From assembly GCF_016917755.1 (NCBI RefSeq), contig NZ_CP070326.1, positions 9,672,001 to 9,736,000 of the forward strand: 64,000 nucleotides of DNA, given 5' to 3'. A program made the translations under genes and the position numbers. Under the pieces are notes generated by a model. It made no database searches. It was not told the DNA's origin and worked only from the letters and a program-made list of their open reading frames with translations. How positions within the stretch are numbered: the stretch's first letter is position 1; each line of letters opens with the position of its first letter. Below are positions 36,630 to 58,351 of this stretch, in pieces. The DNA comes from Streptomyces noursei. Lineage in GTDB: Bacteria > Actinomycetota > Actinomycetes > Streptomycetales > Streptomycetaceae.

Positions 36630-38063
36630 ATGTTCGAGATCTCCGACCATCTCTATGTGAACGGCGGTCGGCGCGCCTCCGCCGGCGACGAGCGCATCGA
36701 CGTCATCAATCCCGCCACCGAGAAGGTGCTGGGACACGCGGCCGACGGCACGCCCGAGGACGTCGATAGTGCGGTGGGGGCGGCGCACGCCGCCCTGCCG
36801 GAATGGGCCGGACGACCGGCCGCCGAGCGTGCCGCGCTCATCGACGCGCTGGCGGCCCTGGTCGATGCCCGGGCAGACCAGCTTGCCACCCTGATCACCG
36901 CTGAGAACGGCATGCCACTGGCCTTCTCCACCAGGTTCAATCCGCAGGCTCTGGCACACCAACTGCGGTATTACGCCGAGTTGGCCCGCACCACCCCCGT
37001 GGAGGAGCGTCGGCAGGGCCGAGGGAGCCCGATCGTGGTCCGCCGGGAGGCTGCCGGCGTCGCCGGGCTGGTCGTGCCGTGGAACTATCCGCTCGCTCTC
37101 ATCGGCATGAAGCTCGGGCCGGCGCTGGCGGCCGGCTGCACCGTCGTCCTCAAGCCTGCCCCGGAGACACCGTTCGACGCCGTGGCGCTGGCTGAGCTGG
37201 CCACCGAGGCCGGCCTTCCCCCGGGGGTTCTCAACGTGGTGACTGGTGGTGCTGACACCGCCCGGGCCCTGGTGGCCCACCCACGTGTGGCGAAGGTGGC
37301 GTTCACCGGCTCTACGGCGGCAGGCCGGGACGTCGCCCGCGTCTGCGCGGAGCGGTTCGCCCCGGTCACCCTGGAACTCGGAGGCAAGTCGGCCGCCGTG
37401 ATCCTGGACGACGCCGACGCCAGCGCCGTTTCCGCGGGGCTGGCCTTCCTGGGGTTCGCCAACGCCGGGCAGTCCTGCTACCTGAACTCCCGTGTGCTTG
37501 CCCCTCGACGGCGCTACGCCGAATTCGTCTCTGTCTTGCAAGGTGTCGCCGAAGGGCTCCGGCCGGGCGATCCCATGGCTCCGGACACCACGATGGGTCC
37601 GCTGATCTCCGCCCGGCAGCGCGACCGTGTCGAGGAACACGTCCGCGGCGCCCGGGCCCAAGGAGCGCGGCTGGTCACCGGCGGAGGTCGCCCGGTCGGC
37701 CTGGGTACCGGCTGGTTCTACGAACCGACCGTCCTCGCGGACGTCACCACGAGCCTGCGCATTGCCCAGGAGGAGGTCTTCGGGCCGGTCGTCCTGGTGT
37801 TGCCGTACGACGACGAGGAGCAGGCGGTCGCCCTCGCCAACGACAGCGGTTACGGCCTGGCCGGCAGCGTCTGGACGGCGGACGCCGAGCACGGCCTGCA
37901 GGTGGCCCGCCGGATCGAGACCGGAAGCATCGGCGTCAACGGCTGGGCCATGGACACCAGCGCGCCCTTCGGCGGACGCAAGAACAGCGGGCTCGGCTAC
38001 GAAAACGGCCCCGAAGGACTCGACGCCTACGTGCGCCTGAAGTCCATCAACGTACCCGCCTGA
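36630..38063 (+). CDS. NAD(P)+-dependent aldehyde dehydrogenase
   Basis: 477 residues, typical aldehyde dehydrogenase length. It shows the oxyanion Asn segment VVPWNYP (149-155), the cofactor loop FTGSTAAGR, the general base Glu249 in TLELGGKS and the nucleophile Cys283 in NAGQSCYL, plus the C-terminal G-Y-E-N-G-P-E-G region. It oxidises an aldehyde to a carboxylic acid. It follows the methyltransferase by 69 bp and converges on the E2 gene with a strong hairpin between. Together with the P450 and alcohol dehydrogenase at the other end of the cluster it could complete a CH3 to CO2H oxidation of the polyketide; detoxification of an intermediate is the alternative. Confidence 0.92.
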   Translation: MFEISDHLYVNGGRRASAGDERIDVINPATEKVLGHAADGTPEDVDSAVGAAHAALPEWAGRPAAERAALIDALAALVDARADQLATLITAENGMPLAFSTRFNPQALAHQLRYYAELARTTPVEERRQGRGSPIVVRREAAGVAGLVVPWNYPLALIGMKLGPALAAGCTVVLKPAPETPFDAVALAELATEAGLPPGVLNVVTGGADTARALVAHPRVAKVAFTGSTAAGRDVARVCAERFAPVTLELGGKSAAVILDDADASAVSAGLAFLGFANAGQSCYLNSRVLAPRRRYAEFVSVLQGVAEGLRPGDPMAPDTTMGPLISARQRDRVEEHVRGARAQGARLVTGGGRPVGLGTGWFYEPTVLADVTTSLRIAQEEVFGPVVLVLPYDDEEQAVALANDSGYGLAGSVWTADAEHGLQVARRIETGSIGVNGWAMDTSAPFGGRKNSGLGYENGPEGLDAYVRLKSINVPA

Positions 38064-38218
38064 CGCGTCCCCTCCTGCCCGGCTGCTCGCCTCTCGCATC
38101 CTCTCATCGGTCCACGCCCCTCGATCGAGGCCCCGCGCGGATTGCCGCCAGCACCCAGCGAACCAGTCCCGCCAAGGCTGGTTCGCTGCGCGCTGTCGGC
38201 GGCCAACGGGAACCGGAC

Positions 38219-38259
38219 ACCAAGGTGCCGCCCGTCGCGTCGACGGGCGGCACCTTGGT
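38219..38259. terminator. Bidirectional terminator hairpin
   Basis: 19-bp perfect inverted repeat with a 3-base loop (38238-38240), between the convergent ALDH and E2 stops. The E2 stop is 8 bp from its right arm. Confidence 0.85.
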
Positions 38260-38266
38260 GGTGCGC

Positions 38267-39379
38267 TCAGTGTGTCAGTCCCTCCGGGTGTTCCAGCGCT
38301 TCCTTGACGTCCTGCAGGAAATCGACGGCGTCCTTGCCGTTGATGACACGGTGGTCGTAGGCCAGACCGATGTTGACTGTCGGCCGGACCCGGGTCCCGC
38401 CGTTCGCATCGGGAACCACTTCGTCCCGAGTGCCGGACAGCGCCAGTGCACACACCTGGCCGGGGAAGATCATCGGTATGGCGTGCACGATGTCGGGGGC
38501 GTTGTGCAAGGTGACGCCGATGTTCGCCCCGGCCAGGTCGACTTCGCGAAACCGGCCGCGGATCGCGGTGCGCCGGAATCCGTTCAGCACGTCGACGAGT
38601 GCCGGGAAGGCGAGCTCGTCCGCGTCCTTGACCACGGGCACGTTCAGTCCCTTTCCGATGTCGACGGTCACCCCGACGTGGGGATGGTCGGCGAATCGGA
38701 CAGTGCCCTCGTCCACCAGTTCGGCGAAGAACATCGGCCGCTTTCCGTGCAGCCGCGCAACGGCAGCCACGAGCAGTTCCGGCATCCCCAGGAGTTTCCC
38801 CAGTTCCCCGGTCTGGCGTCTGATCTCCTGCTGTGCCGGCCCCGTATCGACCGCGATGACGGTGTACGCGGCGGGAATGGTGGTGTGCGCGAGGGTGACG
38901 GTGCGGGCCACTGCCCGCTGCGCGAGCGGCAGTTCGTGCCGCGCGTCCGACTCGATCGGCGCGGCCTGTGCGGCCAGCCGTTCGACGTCCGCTCGCCGCA
39001 CGACCTTCGTGTCCAGTTCCCGCAAACGGGCAGGGTCCAGGCCGAGTTCGTCGATCAGTTGCTGTGCGGGGGCGGTGATCAGGGGCCCGGCGTCCTCCGT
39101 CTGCGGACGAGCGGCAGGCCGGGACGGCGTCACCTCCCGCGGCGTCCCCGCCTCGACCACCCGGGCAATGACCTCGCCCGGGGCGCACTGTGCCCCGACG
39201 GGCACCAGCCAGCGCAGGACTCCTTCTGCCTCACACACCAGCTCTTCGACGGCCTTCGACGTCTCCACCTCGGCGACCGGGACATCCGGCTTCACCGGTG
39301 CTTCTTCGTCCACCAGCTGCGCCACCAGCACGTAGTGGGTGTCGTTGTTGTTGAGCTTGGGTACTCGGATGTCAGTCAC
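38267..39379 (-). CDS. Lipoyl E2 acyltransferase of a 2-oxoacid dehydrogenase-type complex
   Basis: 370 residues. N-terminal lipoyl domain (1-80) with the lipoylated Lys42 in VETSKAVEE; a short linker and peripheral subunit-binding segment (QLIDELGLDPARLRELD, about 110-145); then the C-terminal CAT-like catalytic domain. The active-site His343 is present in YDHRVINGKDA, but the invariant Asp of H-x-x-x-D-G is Asn347 (AAC codon). The GTG at 39379 overlaps the E1-beta stop by 8 bp. The protein should take the acyl group formed on E1 thiamine diphosphate and pass it to an acceptor; with an ACP gene in the operon the acceptor may be the ACP thiol rather than CoA. It is the last gene of the long PKS A operon. 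Confidence 0.9.
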   Translation of the reverse strand: MTDIRVPKLNNNDTHYVLVAQLVDEEAPVKPDVPVAEVETSKAVEELVCEAEGVLRWLVPVGAQCAPGEVIARVVEAGTPREVTPSRPAARPQTEDAGPLITAPAQQLIDELGLDPARLRELDTKVVRRADVERLAAQAAPIESDARHELPLAQRAVARTVTLAHTTIPAAYTVIAVDTGPAQQEIRRQTGELGKLLGMPELLVAAVARLHGKRPMFFAELVDEGTVRFADHPHVGVTVDIGKGLNVPVVKDADELAFPALVDVLNGFRRTAIRGRFREVDLAGANIGVTLHNAPDIVHAIPMIFPGQVCALALSGTRDEVVPDANGGTRVRPTVNIGLAYDHRVINGKDAVDFLQDVKEALEHPEGLTH

Positions 39380-40370
39380 GAAGCGTCTCCACGACGGTCC
39401 GGCAGATGGTGGTCTCCTGGAGCAGGACCTGCTCCTCCAGATGGCCCGCGGTGGGGATGATGCTGTCCTGCGAGTGGATCAAGGTGACGGGGTGGCGCAG
39501 CTCACCCCACAGTGCGCGGTGCACCAGCTGCGCCACTTCGTGTCCCCAGGTGCCGCCCGCTACGCTCTCCTCGGCCACGAAGACGCTGCCGGCGCCGCGC
39601 AGCACAGGCAGCAGAGCCTCGATGGGCAAAGGGTACAAGCGTGCAGGGATAAGGAGTTGGCAGGAAATCTCGTGCTCCAGCAGGAGCCGGCGAACGGCCC
39701 CGATGGCACGCTGAGACACGCCTCCGGGCGCGATCAGCACGCAGTCGCACTCGTCCGGCGTTTCGACGAAGACCCGCGCCACGTCAGGTGCAGGGAAGTC
39801 GTACTGAAGCAGGTCGTCCACCACGCCCTCGGTGTACATCTGCCGGCCGTAGAGGAGCTTGTCCTCAAAGAGCAGGGCCGGCACGGCCCGCCGCAGGATC
39901 GCGGGCAGTAGTGCCTGGTTGTCGTGGAACGGTGAGATCTCGTACAGCGACAGTCCCGGCACGCCGATGAAATGCTTCTGCGGCGACTGGCTGTGGGTGG
40001 GGCCGTACCCCCGGCCGCCACCAGAAGGGCAGCGCACCACCAAGGGCATCGGCACCCGCTTGCCGTACATGCTGACCGACTTGCTGGCGAAGTTCACGAT
40101 CTGGTCGAAGGCGAGCGCGACGAAGTCGGCGAACATGATCTCGACGATCGCGCGGCTGCCGGCGAGCGCCAGCCCGCCCCCTACGCCGACGATGCCGCCT
40201 TCACTGAGTGGGGTCGACAGCACCCGGTCGGGGAACGTGCTGGACAGGCCCTTGGTGACCTTGAAGGCCCCACCGTAGGGATCGACGATGTCTTCGCCGA
40301 GCAGATACGCCTCGGGGTCTCGCTCCAGCACCGAGCGCAGTGCGAGGTTGAGGTTGTCGACTACTCTCAT
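39372..40370 (-). CDS. 2-oxoacid dehydrogenase-type E1 beta subunit
   Basis: 332 residues, standard for E1-beta/transketolase central plus C-terminal domains. Conserved features: LLGEDIVDPYGGAFKVTKGL, the STPLSEGGIVGVGGGLAL motif, FADFVALAFDQIVNFASK, and the transketolase C-terminal domain with VAEESVAGGTWGHEVAQ. It pairs with E1-alpha to decarboxylate a 2-oxoacid, or to split a ketose in transketolase-like variants, on thiamine diphosphate. The ATG at 40370 overlaps the E1-alpha stop (ATGA). Substrate specificity cannot be read from sequence. Confidence 0.93.
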   Translation of the reverse strand: MRVVDNLNLALRSVLERDPEAYLLGEDIVDPYGGAFKVTKGLSSTFPDRVLSTPLSEGGIVGVGGGLALAGSRAIVEIMFADFVALAFDQIVNFASKSVSMYGKRVPMPLVVRCPSGGGRGYGPTHSQSPQKHFIGVPGLSLYEISPFHDNQALLPAILRRAVPALLFEDKLLYGRQMYTEGVVDDLLQYDFPAPDVARVFVETPDECDCVLIAPGGVSQRAIGAVRRLLLEHEISCQLLIPARLYPLPIEALLPVLRGAGSVFVAEESVAGGTWGHEVAQLVHRALWGELRHPVTLIHSQDSIIPTAGHLEEQVLLQETTICRTVVETLRD

Positions 40371-41299
40371 TGTTCCGTCCAGACGGCAGGCGGCAGGTCC
40401 TGTACTTCCGCAACAACTTCTTCGACGAGGGACCGGGCCCGCTCGTCCGCGTGCGCGAACCGCTCGGGAAAGGCCGTCGCGTAGCTGCGGTGCCAGTCGT
40501 GGGCCTCAGCGCGTTCGATGACGTCAGGGGGCCGGGTGTCGTCACCCTTGCTGTGCGGACCCACGCGGTGGGTGGCGAATTCGACCACCAGGGGGAGGCT
40601 CGCCTCGCGGGACCGCTGGATCATCGGGTCCAGCTCCGCGCGGATCTCACCGATGTCGGTTGACTCGGTGCGGTGGTGGTCTATGCCGAACGCCTTCACC
40701 CGATCGGCGATCGTGCCCGCCATCTGTGCTGTCGTCGGCGTTGATTGCGCGATGCCGTTGTGCTCGACCACCACGAGGAGGGGCAGACGCCACAGGGCCG
40801 CCATATTCAGCGCCTCATACACCGATCCCTCACCCCAGGTGCCGTCACCGATGTGGGCGCAGACAAGCCTGCCGGGTTCAGCGTGCTTCAGCCGGAGCGC
40901 CACTCCCACGGCCACCGGCAGGCTCTGCCCCTGGACGCCGGTGGAAAGGTAGCGGTCACGCAGGATGTGCTGGCTGCCGCCCACTCCGTTGCAGACCGCC
41001 CCCTCACGCCCCATGATCTCGGCAAGCAGGCCCCGGAGGTCCTGGTAGCGGGCGAGGTAGTGACCATGGCCGCGGTGGTTGCTGAAGACGAAATCTTCCA
41101 GGCCGATCAGGGTCCGCAGGGCGACCGGTACATACTCCTGCCCCAGGCAGGTGTGTGTAGTCCCGTTGAGCAGACCGGCCCCGAACAGTCGCAGCAGCTC
41201 CTCCTCGAAGCGGCGGATCATCAGGAGCAGCAGGAGGTCTTCGTCCGTGAGCGGGGTGCGCTCCTTCGCACGGTCCGCCGTGGCGACGGCGGAAGTCAC
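40367..41299 (-). CDS. 2-oxoacid dehydrogenase-type E1 alpha subunit
   Basis: 310 residues. It carries the thiamine-diphosphate motif G-D-G at 151-153 followed by the Asn at 181 (VVVEHNGIAQST), the active-site His in NHRGHGHYLA (72-81) and the VGGSQHI loop. The usual phosphorylation-loop region is R-V-G-P-H-S-K-G-D-D. It is closest in look to the pyruvate/acetoin type of E1-alpha rather than the longer branched-chain type. Start ATG at 41299 overlaps the ACP stop (ATGA). It is placed to feed an acyl unit through E2 onto that ACP. Confidence 0.93.
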   Translation of the reverse strand: MTSAVATADRAKERTPLTDEDLLLLLMIRRFEEELLRLFGAGLLNGTTHTCLGQEYVPVALRTLIGLEDFVFSNHRGHGHYLARYQDLRGLLAEIMGREGAVCNGVGGSQHILRDRYLSTGVQGQSLPVAVGVALRLKHAEPGRLVCAHIGDGTWGEGSVYEALNMAALWRLPLLVVVEHNGIAQSTPTTAQMAGTIADRVKAFGIDHHRTESTDIGEIRAELDPMIQRSREASLPLVVEFATHRVGPHSKGDDTRPPDVIERAEAHDWHRSYATAFPERFAHADERARSLVEEVVAEVQDLPPAVWTEQ

Positions 41300-41562
41300 C
41301 GCGTCACCTTCGACGGTCCGGCCCCGATAACCGCTGCGGCGACCTGGCGTGCCGACGGGGTCTGCAGGAACATCTCCAGGGGGACCTCGGAGCCGAACTC
41401 CGCCTCGATGGCGACCGCGACCTTGATGATCGACATGGAGTTCCCTGCGAGATCGGGTATTCGGTCGTCCAGTCCCGCACCGTCCACCTGCAGCACCTCC
41501 TGGAAGATGGCCAGCAGCCGCTTGCCCACCTCGTCCTCGTCCAGGGATCGGCGCGTAGTCAT
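41296..41562 (-). CDS. Stand-alone acyl carrier protein
   Basis: An 88-residue discrete ACP. The phosphopantetheine Ser is in DLAGNSMSIIK (about residue 47), where the common D-S-L reads N-S-M. Helices before and after it fit a four-helix carrier (VGKRLLAIFQEVLQV; SARQVAAAVIGAG). The start is the ATG at 41562, overlapping the KASIII stop (ATGA) with GGAGG upstream; a longer frame from 41616 is not needed. Position between KASIII and E1-alpha suggests it carries the small unit those enzymes make and use. Confidence 0.92.
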   Translation of the reverse strand: MTTRRSLDEDEVGKRLLAIFQEVLQVDGAGLDDRIPDLAGNSMSIIKVAVAIEAEFGSEVPLEMFLQTPSARQVAAAVIGAGPSKVTR

Positions 41563-42611
41563 CGAACCTCCAGTTTGCTGGCGGGCTTCTCCACGGCGTA
41601 TCCGGCTTTGATCCACTTGCTGGCCTCCACGCTGATGCCGATGGCCCGCTCCCCCGGAACCATGTCCGGCAATATCTGCTCCAGTTGGAAGAACGGGATG
41701 GCGTTCACCGTGTTACCGATCTCCTCCACCCGGCTGATCTCCTCGGCGCCCGGGACGTCCAGGTGGTCGAGCACACGGCGGGTCATGCGCCCGGACAGCT
41801 GGGGCGGAAGGATGTAGTCGAGTTCCTCCTTCTTCCAGTCCAGGTCGGCGAGCAGGTCGTGCAGCGCCTCGGCCGCCATTCCGGGTGCGGAGTTCTCGAT
41901 GGCCTTGAAGTCCTCGGTCACCGGCTCGCCGGGGGTCTCCCGGTCGGCAAGCCCGTACCAGCGGACGATCTGGCCGGGCTCCCGCCCGCGGCCTTGCAGC
42001 CGGGTGAAGACACGGCGCAGTACGGGGGTGTCGGCGAGTGCACGAGTGGTGAGCACCGCCGCGCCCGCGCCATCACCGAACAGCATGACGTTCACCTGCA
42101 TGTGGGGAGACATGTCGGCGAGGTTCATGCCGAGATCCAGATGCTTGGCGCAACTGTCCCCGCCGATCACCAACACGGTCTGGTGTCGCCCGGAGAGCAT
42201 CATCTGGCAGGCGACATCCAGTGCCTGGACTGCTCCGGTGCACCCGGACTGAAGTTGATAGGTGGGCACGCCGTTGATGCCCAATCGGTCGGCGATCACG
42301 TTGACGGTGGCAGGCATCAGCATGTCGGGCGACGCGGAGGCCATCACCACCAGATCAATGTCCTCCACCGGCACGCCCGCCGTGTCCAGCGCCCTGCGCC
42401 CCGCCGCTTCGCCCAGATCGGCGAGCGTATGAAGCGTCCGCCCGGTGTCCAGGTCCATGGAAAAGTGCCGGCTCCGTGTCCCGACGAACGCGTCGATCCA
42501 CTGCTCCCACACGGCGGGTAGTCGGAAGCGGCGGACGAGCGTCGCGTTGTCCACGGGGTCTCCGGGCAGCGCCGTGCCCACTGAGGCGATGTAAATGTCT
42601 GGCCGTTCCAT
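41559..42611 (-). CDS. KASIII (FabH-like) condensing or acyl-transfer enzyme
   Basis: 350 residues, beta-ketoacyl-ACP synthase III fold. Active Cys124 sits in LQSGCTGAVQAL, the glycine-rich GDGAGAAVL is at 179-187, and the Asn of G-N-T-S is kept (Asn300 in EIGNTVN). The third catalytic residue, His in the F/P-H-Q-A-N motif, is replaced: the segment reads ILPPQLSGRM with Pro270 at that place. A decarboxylative FabH role is therefore unlikely. KASIII relatives in tetronate pathways join a polyketide and a hydroxyacyl-ACP, and others act as acyltransferases. The ATG at 42611 follows GGGGAGAGGA; an upstream ATG at 42701 is less likely. It lies 150 bp after PKS A. Confidence 0.9.
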   Translation of the reverse strand: MERPDIYIASVGTALPGDPVDNATLVRRFRLPAVWEQWIDAFVGTRSRHFSMDLDTGRTLHTLADLGEAAGRRALDTAGVPVEDIDLVVMASASPDMLMPATVNVIADRLGINGVPTYQLQSGCTGAVQALDVACQMMLSGRHQTVLVIGGDSCAKHLDLGMNLADMSPHMQVNVMLFGDGAGAAVLTTRALADTPVLRRVFTRLQGRGREPGQIVRWYGLADRETPGEPVTEDFKAIENSAPGMAAEALHDLLADLDWKKEELDYILPPQLSGRMTRRVLDHLDVPGAEEISRVEEIGNTVNAIPFFQLEQILPDMVPGERAIGISVEASKWIKAGYAVEKPASKLEVR

Positions 42612-42761
42612 CCCGGTCCTCTCCCCCGACAACAGGGTGTTCGGGGCTTGTCGACACCTACGGCCCAAGGGGCCTGCGGTCGTGGATCCACTGTCGGCCA
42701 CGGCGCTTAAGCGCTACTTTCCCCGCGCTTTCCCCTCGACCAATGGCCGCGCAGGCGGTGG

Positions 42762-56795
<14,034 letters not shown>

Positions 56796-56910
56796 CGTCG
56801 CTGTGACCTTTCTTCACCATGGGGCGACGCGGAACCGTCGCGACTTCTCCGGGGTTGCCGACTCCGCCGGCGGCGTTGTGGACCTGACGGGCCGGATGGC
56901 TGCCGCTGGA

Positions 56911-57102
56911 CTACTCCAAGGCGATCGCTCGGGCCGGGCAGACGAACGCCGCCTCCTCCAGCTCCGGTTTCTGTTCCGGCGAGGGAGCATGGTCGAGCAC
57001 CACCACCAGTCCGTCCTCTTCGCCCTGGTCGAAGACGGCCGGGGCGATCACGGCACACTGGCCGGAGGCCACACAGCGGTCTCGATCGACTGTCACTCGC
57101 AC
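56911..57102 (-). CDS. 3Fe-4S ferredoxin, redox partner of the P450
   Basis: A 63-residue ferredoxin starting with GTG at 57102 behind AGGAG, 25 bp after the P450 stop. Cysteine spacing is C-x5-C (RCVASGQC) and a distal C-P (FVCPARAI), the three-ligand pattern of [3Fe-4S] ferredoxins that serve bacterial P450s. It passes electrons from a ferredoxin reductase, encoded elsewhere, to the upstream P450. It ends 115 bp before PKS A, in the same orientation. Confidence 0.93.
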   Translation of the reverse strand: MRVTVDRDRCVASGQCAVIAPAVFDQGEEDGLVVVLDHAPSPEQKPELEEAAFVCPARAIALE

Positions 57103-57127
57103 GGTTCGACTCCTGTCCGGGTCGGGG

Positions 57128-58351
57128 TCACCAGGTGACCGGCAGGGCAGAGACCCCATTGATCTGGGAGAACAACTTGAAGGGGATGTCTTCGAAGGGC
57201 ACCGCCAGGCGGAGTTCCGGGAGGCGCCGCAGCAACGTCCCGAAGACCACCTCCAACTCCACACGCGCAAGGGGTTGTCCGAGGCACTGGTGGACGCCGT
57301 AGCCGAAGGCCACGTGATCGCGGCAAGAGCGCCGGACGTCGAAGCAGTCGGCGTCCGGGTAGTGCGCGTCGTCGCGGTTGGCGGAGAAGTTCAGCGGCAC
57401 GATGCCCTCGCCCGCGGGGATCACCATCGAGCCGATCTCGATGTCCTCGGTGGCGACTCGCAGGACCACCAGGTGGACCACGGTCAGGAAGCGGAGCATC
57501 TCCTCGACAGCCTGCGGCATCAGTTCCGGCTCGGCCCGCAGCACGGCCATCTGGTCGGGATGATGCAGCAGCAACAGGGTACCGACGGCCACCATGTTCG
57601 CCGTGGTGTCGTGCCCGGCGACGATCAGCACCATCGCCGTGTTGACCGCGTCCTGGCGGGTGATGGACCCGTCCCGGCTCGCGGTGACGAGCATTCCGAG
57701 GATGTCCTCACCCGCTTCGGCCCGCGACTCCCGCGCCTCCAGCAAGCCGGTGAGATATACGCGCAGCGACTTGCCGGCCCGCAGGGCTCGCTCCTGAGCG
57801 CCCGGGTCACCGGTGTTCTCCCGGTTGAGCAAGTGCTGGGTTTCCTCGTTGAAGAAGTCCCGGTCCTCGGCGGGCACGCCCAGAATCCAGCTCAGGACCG
57901 TCGAGGGCACCGGAAGGGCAAGCGAGGTGACCAGATCCGCGGTGCGGTCCGGGGCCGCCAGCATGGCATCGATGGTGTCGTCGGCCAGCTGCTGGATGCG
58001 CGGCCGCATCGCCTGCATGCGCTTAGCCAGGAAACTCTTCGCAAGCAGCCGCCGGAAGACCGTGTGCTCCGGGGGATCCATGCGCAGGAAGGGGCGTTCG
58101 TGTGCCCCCGCCGGGCGGAACCCGAACTGCGGAAATCCCTCCTTGGACAGATCCGCGCTCGCCCGCGGGTCCGCGAGGATCGCGCGGACGTCGTCGTAGC
58201 GGGTCACCAGCCACACCGGCTGCCCGTTGCGCAGGTGCACCCGCGTCACCGGGCGCTCCCTACGGAGCCAGGCGTAGAGTTCCGGCGGATCGAAGGGGTA
58301 CCTGGGCCAGGGGAACGGCTCGGCCAGCTGAGCCGGTGCCGGATCTTTCAC
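57128..58351 (-). CDS. Cytochrome P450 monooxygenase
   Basis: 407 residues, class I bacterial P450 resembling CYP105/107-type macrolide and polyene hydroxylases. I-helix AGHDTT (245-250), E-x-x-R as E284-M-L-R287, heme-binding FGYGVHQCLGQPLA with Cys356. The GTG at 58351 overlaps the stop of the alcohol dehydrogenase (GTGA) and has GGAGG upstream; the longer frame is not family-like. It would hydroxylate or epoxidise the polyketide. Position between an alcohol dehydrogenase and the ferredoxin suggests hydroxylation followed by oxidation of the new alcohol. Confidence 0.94.
   Translation of the reverse strand: MKDPAPAQLAEPFPWPRYPFDPPELYAWLRRERPVTRVHLRNGQPVWLVTRYDDVRAILADPRASADLSKEGFPQFGFRPAGAHERPFLRMDPPEHTVFRRLLAKSFLAKRMQAMRPRIQQLADDTIDAMLAAPDRTADLVTSLALPVPSTVLSWILGVPAEDRDFFNEETQHLLNRENTGDPGAQERALRAGKSLRVYLTGLLEARESRAEAGEDILGMLVTASRDGSITRQDAVNTAMVLIVAGHDTTANMVAVGTLLLLHHPDQMAVLRAEPELMPQAVEEMLRFLTVVHLVVLRVATEDIEIGSMVIPAGEGIVPLNFSANRDDAHYPDADCFDVRRSCRDHVAFGYGVHQCLGQPLARVELEVVFGTLLRRLPELRLAVPFEDIPFKLFSQINGVSALPVTW

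Noticed and set aside
36084..39188. 1034-codon minus-strand frame across the methyltransferase, ALDH and E2 region
   Set aside because: Antisense to two genes with complete catalytic motifs and out of frame with E2; Arg/Gly-rich with no domain.
38267..41299. Housekeeping branched-chain 2-oxoacid dehydrogenase operon by chance
   Set aside because: The E1 and E2 genes are translationally coupled to a stand-alone ACP and KASIII and lie inside the PKS operon; no E3 gene is present. A pathway role is more likely, though acyl specificity is unknown.
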